A stretch of 24,666 nucleotides of DNA, taken from positions 1 to 24,666 of IMG/VR virus record IMGVR_UViG_3300032401_000081; one strand, 5' to 3'. A program made the translations under genes and the position numbers. A model generated the notes under the pieces. That model was not told where the DNA came from, ran no database searches, and worked only from the letters and a program-made list of their open reading frames with translations. The DNA comes from a virus. Each line of letters starts with the position of its first letter. Position 1 is the stretch's first letter. This document shows positions 1 through 6,522 of this stretch, piece after piece.

Positions 1-142
1 GTGACCTCTCTGCCCAATAATATGTAGGTGTTTTACCAGAACCAACTTCAATAGCCCCTCCTGCTCCGAAGTTCGTGTCCTTATTATAACCATGTAGCAA
101 AGTATCTTTACTACTCGGTTGAATTGTCAAAGGACTTGCCAT
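1..142 (-). CDS. Partial surface/adhesion-type protein with DNRLRE-like N terminus
   Basis: This gene starts at an ATG (142-140) that overlaps the TAA of the upstream gene as TAATG, and it stays open to the left window edge, so only about 47 residues are visible. The N terminus reads MASPLTIQPSSKDTLLHGYN followed by a D-T-N-F-G motif. This resembles the start of DNRLRE / disaggregatase-related beta-sandwich domains, which begin with a 'KDT-L ... NYG ... l-vG' pattern and occur in secreted and phage surface proteins. Role (inference): a host-surface or glycan-binding virion component at the end of the tail module. The family call rests on a short stretch and is tentative; that an ORF exists is fairly sure from the coupling and the absence of stops. 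Confidence 0.55.
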   Translation of the reverse strand, partial: MASPLTIQPSSKDTLLHGYNKDTNFGAGGAIEVGSGKTPTYYWAERS

Positions 143-513
143 TAAATATCAGTCCTCACAAACATTTCACCGGTCCCAGGTGTTCCAGGAAAACTCGTAC
201 CAGTACGGTAGCCTTTAGCATATAAATCTGTGTTCTGGACGTGTGTATTCAGTACCGCCGTGTCTATTGTTGCCCCGCTAGAAGATAGGACATTCCGCTT
301 CCACACCGTCTGCTTGCCCCAGATTATCTCCACGTCTACCGGCGCATTGTCGGGCAACTCAGTAAAGGTCGCCTGGCCCGAACCGTTGGTGTACTCCTCT
401 TCGACCTGAACAGGATTGGCAGGGTCAGTAACGTTGTAGGCACGACACCAAGCTTGGGCGATTGCCTTGCCTTTCTCATTTTCAACCTGCACCGTGTAAC
501 TTCGGTATCCCAT
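142..513 (-). CDS. Small Ig-like/beta-sandwich phage structural protein
   Basis: This 123-residue protein has alternating hydrophobic and polar residues. The N-terminal part (about 5-90) looks like a carboxypeptidase-regulatory-type or Ig-like beta sandwich: a 'VENEKGKAIAQAWCRAYN' strand, then an 'NGSGQATFTELPD' turn. The last 25 residues contain FPGTPGTGEMFVRTD, a motif I associate with phage fibre and receptor-binding proteins ('FP..P.tG.mfvrtD'). Its ATG (513-511) follows the stop of the upstream nuclease-like gene as TAAATG, and its own stop overlaps the next ATG as TAATG, so translation is probably coupled across three genes. Role (inference): a tail or appendage component. No enzyme motif is visible. 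Confidence 0.6.
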   Translation of the reverse strand: MGYRSYTVQVENEKGKAIAQAWCRAYNVTDPANPVQVEEEYTNGSGQATFTELPDNAPVDVEIIWGKQTVWKRNVLSSSGATIDTAVLNTHVQNTDLYAKGYRTGTSFPGTPGTGEMFVRTDI

Positions 514-861
514 TTATAACTGTTCTCCTTTTATGGCCTGCTGCATGGTGTAATTCAAACGTTCCATTAAATCTTTGGTCCAAAGGTCTACGACAACATA
601 TCCTAATGCTTGTAATCTTTCTTTTTGAATAGTGTCACGAGCTTCCACATTAACTCCTGCATGAAAATACTCCCCCATTATTCTCAAGAGTATATTATTT
701 TCCGTCAAAATGAAGTCCACGATTGCATCGCCTAATTCTCTGACGCCTCTTAATCCGATAAGTTGCGATTGGAACTCAAATTTAATTCGGTGTTGTGTTA
801 ACCACTTATACACCATCGCTTCCAAATCAGACATAGGGGGTAAACTTTTATTATTCGACAT
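514..861 (-). CDS. Vsr/PD-(D/E)XK-like endonuclease-domain protein
   Basis: This 115-residue protein shows the layout of the Vsr-like/PD-(D/E)XK nuclease superfamily: an N-terminal helix with E14 (SDLEAMVYKWL), a core acid D49 in 'DAIVDFIL', a strand ending in 'GEYFH' (residues 63-67), then 'ARDTIQKERLQALGYVVVDLW', which matches the conserved 'D..K...L...GY.V..iW' tail of Vsr and related proteins. In Vsr-type enzymes an acidic residue usually precedes the G.YWH motif; here the equivalent position looks like R60, so activity is uncertain. The gene is coupled to the next structural gene (TAAATG). It starts 28 bp from a divergent HNH endonuclease gene and lacks a strong Shine-Dalgarno. Free-standing nucleases of this type occur as selfish genes in phage late operons. 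The fold call is fairly good; the function is inferred. Confidence 0.65.
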   Translation of the reverse strand: MSNNKSLPPMSDLEAMVYKWLTQHRIKFEFQSQLIGLRGVRELGDAIVDFILTENNILLRIMGEYFHAGVNVEARDTIQKERLQALGYVVVDLWTKDLMERLNYTMQQAIKGEQL

Positions 862-889
862 TACTCATCATCTGTAGTATGATTATTAT

Positions 890-1429
890 ATGGTTCGACA
901 AAAAATATGTCCACTTTGTAATTGTACCTTTGAAACGTCTCAACCAAACGCAAAGTATTGCCAAAAGTGCCATGGTAATGGAACTAAAAGCAAAGCAGCC
1001 GCTAAACGTTGGAGATGGAAAACTGCGCATCCTTGCGTAGATTGCGGTACACCTGTGAATCGCAATGCGCAAAGATGTAGAGCATGTTCTCATACTAAGA
1101 TTGGGAAAGAGCACCGCCGTGAAAAACATCCACGATGGAAAGGTGGTAGGGGATACGAATCTGAGGGATATATTCGTGTTCTTGTTGAACATCATCCTAG
1201 AGCGACCAAGAATTATGTCTATGAGCATATCCTTGTTTGGGAACAAGCTAATGGGAAATTGCCCGAAGGCTTTGTTATACATCATCTCAACGGAATTAGA
1301 CATGACAATCGCCTTTCCAATTTATCTGCAATGCCGAGAGGACAACACCATTACTCTCTTTACCTAAGAACTTTGCAGCAACATATCCGTGACCTTGAGG
1401 CCAAACTAAGTCAACAAAAATTACTTTAG
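890..1429 (+). CDS. HNH homing-type endonuclease with two zinc fingers
   Basis: This 179-residue protein is encoded against the direction of the surrounding late genes. It has two CXXC/CXXC zinc-binding modules (C7, C10, C24, C27 and C49, C52, C63, C66), a basic linker, then an HNH_3-type nuclease core: Y111-E112-H113, 'VIHHLNGIRHDNRLSNL' with H131, H132, N134, N140 and N144. A short helical tail follows (about 152-175). This matches free-standing phage HNH endonucleases, which cut DNA and promote their own spread. The stop (TAG 1427-1429) overlaps the convergent stop of the 597-residue tail gene. No clear Shine-Dalgarno precedes the ATG. The gene looks more AT-rich than its neighbours, consistent with recent insertion. 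The long antisense frame at 851-1303 has no such motifs. Confidence 0.88.
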   Translation: MVRQKICPLCNCTFETSQPNAKYCQKCHGNGTKSKAAAKRWRWKTAHPCVDCGTPVNRNAQRCRACSHTKIGKEHRREKHPRWKGGRGYESEGYIRVLVEHHPRATKNYVYEHILVWEQANGKLPEGFVIHHLNGIRHDNRLSNLSAMPRGQHHYSLYLRTLQQHIRDLEAKLSQQKLL

Positions 1430-3219
1430 GCATATACCACTTCCGAAACTACTATTGTGAGCCGCTCTTCCTTTGCAATATTGTCCAGGTCTTGACGAGA
1501 CGGCATTGACTCTATACCTACCCATCTGGCGGTACCGCGCGTGTCACCATCAGGATAGAATTTTATAAGGGTCGTAGAGTTCTTGGCCGCCTCCAGGTCA
1601 GCAATAATCCTCTTTGCCTCGACACCACGAGCTGCCAAACTAAAGGAATATGACAATACCGGCTCCGGATTAGGTTTGAAGTAAAGGCAGATAGACTTGA
1701 TTACCGGAGATACCTCTACCGAAGCGGTGCCACGATAAAAGATTAGTTTCATTTGAACATCGTAGAAAGCGAGGCCCGCGCCGGCGGTGGCGCCAAGCTT
1801 TATCGGCGTAGGACGGCCATTGGTGGAGAACGTCCCCACGGCGCTACCCCAACTATCCGTATCGTTCACCCGGATATAAACTTCAACCTTTTCATTGTGG
1901 TTTGAAGTAACAGCATCACAATTCTTGGTGGTCGCCGCCACCATGACGGCTATTTTAGGAAGAGTGCTTACTTTTGATAGCCTGGGCAAAATCACACTAC
2001 CCGATAATGCAAAGTCAAATCCCGAAACCCTAGTGACGTCTTTGGTAATGTCCGGGAAGTCCATGTACTTGATGGCATTAGCTTCTCCGAAATAGAGACG
2101 GTTAGGAGACGTTAAGGTACTATGATGGACGCAGTTAATCGCAGCCGCGGAAGCTCCGGTATAGACTTGGTGCCAACCTCCAATCGTGCTGTGCCGTTTT
2201 AATATTGAAGAATAGGTACCGCCACTCACGGCCACGACAAGCCAATGCGTAAGACCTTTCATGTCGTAGATGTAACCGGTATACCCGCTCGGAAGCCCAT
2301 CGTCGGCATCCGGGCCCCAGATGTCAGTAAAAGTTCCTTGAGCTGCCTTTGTTAATCCTGGGCCATTACTGGCAAAGACAGAGGCGTTCCAGTTGCAACC
2401 TTTCAGGGCATTACTTGTTTTCCCCCAGGTAACATCGGTGAGATAGGCTACACGAGTCCAGAAGTCTATTACAACCAGGCCAATATCGGTAACCATGTAA
2501 ATCACATCATCATCAGATGTGAAAGCACGTCCGGCAAAGAGGTCATACGCTGCTGCCCACGGCCCGGAGATACTGAAAGATGCCATGGGTCCGCCAGTTT
2601 GAAGGTCGTCACAGTTATCCCTAGCAGAATAGTAGATTGTCGTGCCAGTACCATTAACTCCCATGAGTCTTTTGTCAAAGGCACAAAGGTATTTTACGGG
2701 AGTTGCGACTGTGGTTAATGCTGCCCACGTTGTACCATTTATTGAATAGCGCGCACTAGTGCCATTGCAGTAAATGAGATACGTGTCCGTAGCGTCCTGG
2801 AATACTATTACGTCAGTCGGCGTAGCAAGAGGGCTTCCGTCGGCCGCGGTCATAGTGCCGGCATTGTTGTATTCTGATTTACTCGTACCCCAAACATAGG
2901 TATACCCCTCGAAGTCAATCATCAATAACGGTGGTGTCTCAAAAGCGTCCAGTGTAGTAGCAAGGGCTCCAAGGGTCCAGTATCCTTCTTTGGTGAGTTC
3001 CATACTTTCGGACCAGGATACTCTATCTGTTTGTTCTGTTTCGGAGTCTTTGCCTATACCACCTCGAGCGTCTTTATATTCACGAACAGAGGCCGGTTGG
3101 TAATCAGCAAAATCCTGGGAGCCCATGGACATTTTGGCGGACCAAGGATTGATGTATGACTTGGTGACTCCACCCTCTATCAGGAGAGTCTTGCCGTTTA
3201 GACTAACTTTGTTACTCAT
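1426..3219 (-). CDS. Large beta-rich tail/virion protein (propeller-like)
   Basis: This 597-residue protein shows no enzymatic motif. It is rich in Trp, Tyr, Gly and Thr, with repeated strand-turn-strand segments at roughly 40-60 residue spacing through residues 100-400 (for example TYVWGTS, TYLIYCNGTSARYSINGTTW, VIYMVTDIGLVVIDFWTR). This suggests a beta-propeller-like body. The last 100 residues (YSFSLAARGVEAKRIIADLEA, then 'TARWVGIESMPSRQDLDNI') look like a separate beta-domain of tail proteins. The start overlaps the stop of the connector-like gene as TAATG. Position after the connector suggests a tail or tail-stabilising component with many copies of surface strands. I do not recognise a named family. 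That it is a structural gene is likely; the propeller fold is inferred from pattern only. Confidence 0.7.
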   Translation of the reverse strand: MSNKVSLNGKTLLIEGGVTKSYINPWSAKMSMGSQDFADYQPASVREYKDARGGIGKDSETEQTDRVSWSESMELTKEGYWTLGALATTLDAFETPPLLMIDFEGYTYVWGTSKSEYNNAGTMTAADGSPLATPTDVIVFQDATDTYLIYCNGTSARYSINGTTWAALTTVATPVKYLCAFDKRLMGVNGTGTTIYYSARDNCDDLQTGGPMASFSISGPWAAAYDLFAGRAFTSDDDVIYMVTDIGLVVIDFWTRVAYLTDVTWGKTSNALKGCNWNASVFASNGPGLTKAAQGTFTDIWGPDADDGLPSGYTGYIYDMKGLTHWLVVAVSGGTYSSILKRHSTIGGWHQVYTGASAAAINCVHHSTLTSPNRLYFGEANAIKYMDFPDITKDVTRVSGFDFALSGSVILPRLSKVSTLPKIAVMVAATTKNCDAVTSNHNEKVEVYIRVNDTDSWGSAVGTFSTNGRPTPIKLGATAGAGLAFYDVQMKLIFYRGTASVEVSPVIKSICLYFKPNPEPVLSYSFSLAARGVEAKRIIADLEAAKNSTTLIKFYPDGDTRGTARWVGIESMPSRQDLDNIAKEERLTIVVSEVVYA

Positions 3220-4502
3220 TACTTTTCGTGCACGGCCTTACTGCCCGGGGTAACGAATATCTTGATATTCCTCTTCTCGTCCTCGGCAAATGCCTGCGCT
3301 GCTTTCATTTCTGCGTCGTACTCCGGCTTGCTTTGAAGTAAATAAGCCAAGGCCTGCTGAATAATAAAGTCCGGTGGTACCGCGCAAGTGCTGGCATCTG
3401 AGGTTATGGTTGCCTGGTGTTTCCATCCTTCGAGTCGGAGTGCCTTCCCAGGAGTAATACCTATCTCGTTATGGAATTTCAGTAGCGGAGTAGAGGCATG
3501 AACGATTGACCATAAACGCTTATCTAACGGATAGTCGAACCGTGGCTGACCGTCCATAACCGCTCTGATATCGTCAAACCATATTATGTTAGCCTTCTTG
3601 TTAGCGTTGTATTCAAAACCGATAGAGGCTATGACCGTGTCAGATGCGGGATTGGCAAGAGTACACTCTACGAACGTCCAGGTATAGGCGGGTATGGCGG
3701 GTAAACTAATCGTTTCAAGTGGTGAACCGCAACCAAGGGTATTATCAAGCAAGAGGCAAAGGTCTGCTGCAGCAAGCGCCGATGATACCTGTATCCAAAA
3801 CGAGATTTTCTTGTAAGGTGATAAATCCTCGGCACTAGTTAGGTTCTTATAAGCAATTACGTCTCCGTTTGATATTCCAGCGCCTACGGTAAATTTAATA
3901 CTAGCTCCGCCTTCCTGGTAATCGACATCATCTACCTCTTGAGTAACATCGGTGTCAACTCCTGTCCATTCAGCATCACAATCTTCGAGAAGATGCCGTT
4001 GTGTAGACTCCACCCACACGTCAGTCAGATAATCAAAACCAGACGGTATATCATATTCTCGCTTCATGTACCGGGATTCTCCTAGTTTGTAGGCCATGAA
4101 GTGAAGCGTCTCATCCACATTAGGATATTTGAAAAACCGTTGAGAGCGCCGGATAGCACGGTTAATAGCATCGTTGTATTGTTCCATGGTAAATTTGCGG
4201 TGGAGTTCTGCAAAGTCAGTCGTAGTCACTTGAGCGGTTACGGCAGCAAATGTTAAGGTATGTGTACTCAGTGTCCAGCCAGTTGCCGCTCGGATTACGT
4301 CAATGTTCGGTCCAGCGTAGAAGCCCAAACTCCAATATTGATAGAAACTATCTGCCTCGGGTAAGTTGGTGTCAACCAAGTCCGTCTTGCCAGCAGCTCC
4401 CGACTGTGGAGCAACTAACATCAGGTCACCGCAGGCAGAAGCTATTGATTGCCGGAGTTCATACCGGTATACTGCGTAGAGTGTTTGAATTTCGTTTGCC
4501 AT
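3219..4502 (-). CDS. Head-tail connector/adaptor-like protein with inserted carbohydrate-binding-like domain
   Basis: This 427-residue protein has two parts. The outer frame (1-165 and 320-427) is helical and includes 'TMEQYNDAINRAIRRSQRFF' (about 105-124) and a C-terminal helical segment with 'PPDFIIQQALAYLLQSKPEY', resembling phage connector/adaptor-type proteins. Between them, residues about 173-314 form a beta-rich module: 'DVTQEVDDVDYQEGGASIKF', 'DLSPYKKISFWIQVS', 'TWTFVECTLANP', 'IIWFDDIRA'. That pattern (duplicated sample, SIKF, D-L-S-Y-k-I-FWI, ending D-D-I-R) is typical of galactose-binding-like/CBM jelly rolls found in glycan-binding proteins. Role (inference): a ring or neck protein with an exposed decoration domain that could contact host polysaccharide. 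It is followed by the coupled beta-rich tail gene. Confidence 0.65.
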   Translation of the reverse strand: MANEIQTLYAVYRYELRQSIASACGDLMLVAPQSGAAGKTDLVDTNLPEADSFYQYWSLGFYAGPNIDVIRAATGWTLSTHTLTFAAVTAQVTTTDFAELHRKFTMEQYNDAINRAIRRSQRFFKYPNVDETLHFMAYKLGESRYMKREYDIPSGFDYLTDVWVESTQRHLLEDCDAEWTGVDTDVTQEVDDVDYQEGGASIKFTVGAGISNGDVIAYKNLTSAEDLSPYKKISFWIQVSSALAAADLCLLLDNTLGCGSPLETISLPAIPAYTWTFVECTLANPASDTVIASIGFEYNANKKANIIWFDDIRAVMDGQPRFDYPLDKRLWSIVHASTPLLKFHNEIGITPGKALRLEGWKHQATITSDASTCAVPPDFIIQQALAYLLQSKPEYDAEMKAAQAFAEDEKRNIKIFVTPGSKAVHEK

Positions 4503-4511
4503 AACTCTCTC

Positions 4512-4790
4512 CTATTCGTCACGTTTGTACTCCAAGAGATAACCCGATATTTTCTTTGTTGCCTTATCAACAAGACGTGTAATTTGCAACCTTATCGGAG
4601 CTCGATACCGTCCTTGTTGCTTTTTTAGACGTTCCTGAGCATCCTCTTTAACCTTCTGCTCGAGTTCCTCAAACTGGTGACCGTCCAGGGTGCCACAGTC
4701 CATCACTATTGTCGGATGATCACCGGGAAACTGAGCAGGTATTTCACGGAAAGGCAATACCCTGCGCTTCGGTAAATATAAATCCACCAT
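4512..4790 (-). CDS. Small phage protein of unknown function
   Basis: This 92-residue protein has an N-terminal beta-like segment (VDLYLPKRRVLPFREIPAQF), a central charged helix rich in Glu, Lys and Gln (about 40-62, EELEQKVKEDAQERLKKQQG), and a C-terminal strand pair with basic residues (RAPIRLQITRLV...GYLLEYKRDE). No cysteines or catalytic motif are present. It sits 9 bp upstream of the connector-like gene in the same operon and its ATG has only a weak ribosome binding site (AGAGG, about 13 bases away). A minor head-tail joining or chaperone role is possible from position. I do not recognise the family. Confidence 0.6.
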   Translation of the reverse strand: MVDLYLPKRRVLPFREIPAQFPGDHPTIVMDCGTLDGHQFEELEQKVKEDAQERLKKQQGRYRAPIRLQITRLVDKATKKISGYLLEYKRDE

Positions 4791-4866
4791 CTTATCTACA
4801 ATGCCTCTGTCTATGCCTTAGATTTCTTCACAGGAGCTCGCTGGCGTGGCTTCTGCTGCTTTCCCG

Positions 4867-5127
4867 CTATCCTTTTGTGTGCCTTCCCTTAAAACGCTTC
4901 ATTTTGGCACCTTGTATGCCTTCGGGTGATACGCCAATGCCAGGATATTTCCTCTTCACAGCACCACGTACTTTTGACTTCTCTTCCGAGGAGCCAAAAG
5001 CTGCTACGCGGGCAAGTGCATTGCGAGCATGAGCCTTGTCCTGAATAGGATACTTGCGTTTCTTACCGTCAACGGCAAAGGCACTTCCGGGCAATGCTTT
5101 TCTTTGACCGTACGTTAATTTTGCCAT
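4867..5127 (-). CDS. Small basic phage protein (KRKYPI/HARNALAR motif), possibly 3' frameshifted
   Basis: This 86-residue, Lys/Arg-rich protein carries 'KRKYPIQDKAHARNALARVA' (about 24-43) followed by 'SSEEKSKVRGAVKRKYPGIG'. I recognise this pattern as a small domain common in phage genomes, often in or next to head genes; its biochemical role is not established to my knowledge. A good AGGAGG site precedes the ATG. The protein ends in ...KRFKGRHTKG at a TAG. At a run of four A (minus strand 4876-4873) a -1 shift would open a further 20-residue, strongly basic tail, RIAGKQQKPRQRAPVKKSKA, ending at TAG 4813-4811, only 20 bases before the next gene. The annotated end is the direct reading; the longer form is a hypothesis. 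Confidence 0.72.
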   Translation of the reverse strand: MAKLTYGQRKALPGSAFAVDGKKRKYPIQDKAHARNALARVAAFGSSEEKSKVRGAVKRKYPGIGVSPEGIQGAKMKRFKGRHTKG

Positions 5128-5137
5128 GTTAAACCTC

Positions 5138-5353
5138 CTAATTTATAGATTCCCAACTTTTAATAGCTGGCACTACTACACCAGTTATAAAGTTCTTAAT
5201 CTGAGTATTCTGGGTAGCAGTCAAATTCAGTTTTAATGAACCATGAATGGCATTGTCAGCAGTGGTTGCATCATAGTTGGCATTACACTCAAGGTCTCCC
5301 AAGGCATTTAACTGGCAGACTAATGAAACCTCACCTGATAATATCTTAGCCAT
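5138..5353 (-). CDS. Small unknown virion-module protein
   Basis: This 71-residue protein has a short beta-like N-terminal half (ILSGEVSLVCQLNALGDLEC, with C13 and C20) and a C-terminal half, 'GSLKLNLTATQNTQIKNFITG', that could be an amphipathic helix. It has a strong AGGAGG site just upstream of its ATG and lies between the collagen-like fibre gene and the small basic protein, all on the minus strand. It could be a fibre-associated or tail accessory protein, but nothing in the sequence shows a function and I do not recognise the family. Confidence 0.6.
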   Translation of the reverse strand: MAKILSGEVSLVCQLNALGDLECNANYDATTADNAIHGSLKLNLTATQNTQIKNFITGVVVPAIKSWESIN

Positions 5354-5365
5354 TTATTAAACCTC

Positions 5366-6319
5366 CTATGCGGTTCTCTTAAAAATGTAAATTACAAAAT
5401 AAGGTGGCATACTGTTTGGTGTATCATGTGCCGAATGTGCATCGACCGCGCCACCTGAATGAGCCAAAACTGGAGTATTATGACTGTGTCCAATAGTTGC
5501 TGTGTTGGCTGTACTGGTCCCCAATTTAGAGGTTGCGGCAAAGTTGCTTGTTGCAGTCGCAGGATGGTCAGAAGGCTGAGTAAACGCATGATTATTATGT
5601 CCTGCATGAGTATGAGTCTTTGCTCCACCTGTTTCCTCGGCAACATCAAAATCAGCATCCCCATCAGTTTGCCCAATGAGAACCTTCCCACCCGCAATTT
5701 GTGACCATGTGCCAAAACCTAAAAGGGTATTTGGGTTCGTGGCGACTACTGATAAGAATACAGACCCTATAGGCCAACATAAACTAACATCACCCGCAGG
5801 ACCCTGGACACCAGTATCCCCCTTATCGCCCTTCACCCCAGGATTGCCCTGAATACCTTGTTGACCTGTCTGTCCAGTTGGTCCTGTATCTCCAGTATCC
5901 CCTTTTACACCTTGATTGCCCTGTTGCCCTGGTGCACCGTCTTGTCCATTACTACCAGAGGTTCCCTGTAGGCCTTGGCTTCCAGTTTCACCCTGGATGC
6001 CCTGCGTGCCTTGTGTTCCTGTGGCACCAATTTCACCAGGCGAACCTTGTTCACCTTGAGTGCCTTCAACACCTACTAATGAGGCAAGCCATTCCTCCTC
6101 TGTGCCTTCAAAACCATTATCAACTGCTATCTCATAGGCACTTTTACCTGGGGTTCCTACGGCCTCATCGTCGCTTTTTTTTTCCACCCAATTCGTATTG
6201 CCGATACAAATATATGTTTTGCCAGTATCAGATTCATAAAATTCTGCCCCTGGCGGTGCCGCCGGCTTGGTTTCCGTTGATAACCCGATGTATCTGGTGA
6301 CTTCTCCAACATGTTTCAT
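5366..6319 (-). CDS. Collagen-like phage tail fibre/spike protein
   Basis: This 317-residue protein has three parts. Residues 1-85 are an N-terminal domain ending in 'SAYEIAVDNGFEGTEEEWLA', a linker often seen in front of bacterial and phage collagen-like segments. Residues 86-178 are 31 uninterrupted Gly-X-Y triplets, rich in GTQ, GDT and GIQ, predicted to form a trimeric triple helix. Residues 180-317 form a phage tail-collagen-type tip: 'CWPIGSVFLSVVATNPNTLL', 'GTWSQIAGGKVLIGQ', then His-rich THTHAGHNNH (235-244) and GHSH (277-280) that may bind metal as in other fibre tips, ending 'MPPYFVIYIFKRT'. Role: host recognition by the distal part of a trimeric fibre. A good AGAGG site precedes the ATG. 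A terminator lies directly upstream, so expression may be reduced relative to capsid genes. Confidence 0.9.
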   Translation of the reverse strand: MKHVGEVTRYIGLSTETKPAAPPGAEFYESDTGKTYICIGNTNWVEKKSDDEAVGTPGKSAYEIAVDNGFEGTEEEWLASLVGVEGTQGEQGSPGEIGATGTQGTQGIQGETGSQGLQGTSGSNGQDGAPGQQGNQGVKGDTGDTGPTGQTGQQGIQGNPGVKGDKGDTGVQGPAGDVSLCWPIGSVFLSVVATNPNTLLGFGTWSQIAGGKVLIGQTDGDADFDVAEETGGAKTHTHAGHNNHAFTQPSDHPATATSNFAATSKLGTSTANTATIGHSHNTPVLAHSGGAVDAHSAHDTPNSMPPYFVIYIFKRTA

Positions 6320-6336
6320 ATTTACCTCTGTTTGTG

Positions 6337-6360
6337 AAAAAGGGGGCTTCGCGCCCCCTT
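6337..6360 (-). terminator. Rho-independent terminator upstream of the fibre gene
   Basis: Read on the minus strand, AAGGGGGC, a 5-base GCGAA loop region and GCCCCCTTTTT form a 7-bp GC-rich stem followed by a T run. It lies between the stop of a 38-residue zinc protein (6371) and the start of the collagen-like fibre gene (6319). It should end or attenuate the capsid-gene transcript before the tail genes. Confidence 0.85.
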
Positions 6361-6370
6361 AATCATTCCC

Positions 6371-6487
6371 CTAGTCGGATGGTCTAAAGTAGTGACCGCA
6401 TTTGCAGCGTTTACCTGTACTCTTCTCTCCACAAATCGGGCACTTCTTTTTCTTCTCATCCGCAGGAGGCTTTTCTTTCTCAGACAT
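6371..6487 (-). CDS. 38-residue Lys-rich zinc-ribbon-like protein
   Basis: A short gene read from ATG 6487-6485 to TAG 6373-6371, with an excellent AAGGAGG ribosome binding site 6-7 bases upstream. The product begins with a charged stretch (MSEKEKPPADEKKKK), followed by C16-P-I-C19 and C28-K-C30-G-H32, a compact cluster able to bind one zinc ion. It is the last gene before the terminator at 6337-6360, at the end of the capsid transcript. Phage late regions often hold such mini zinc proteins, but the function is unknown. Confidence that it is translated comes from the ribosome binding site and the cysteine pattern. Confidence 0.7.
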   Translation of the reverse strand: MSEKEKPPADEKKKKCPICGEKSTGKRCKCGHYFRPSD

Positions 6488-6522
6488 AGAACCCTCCTTC
6501 GGTTATTTCGACTTATTCCCGA

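Noticed and set aside
851-1303. 150-residue minus-strand frame opposite the HNH gene
   Set aside because: No domain pattern; the plus-strand product has two zinc-binding modules and a full HNH signature.
5878-6300. 140-residue plus-strand frame opposite the collagen-like gene
   Set aside because: It follows from the strong base bias of Gly-X-Y codons and has no ribosome site.
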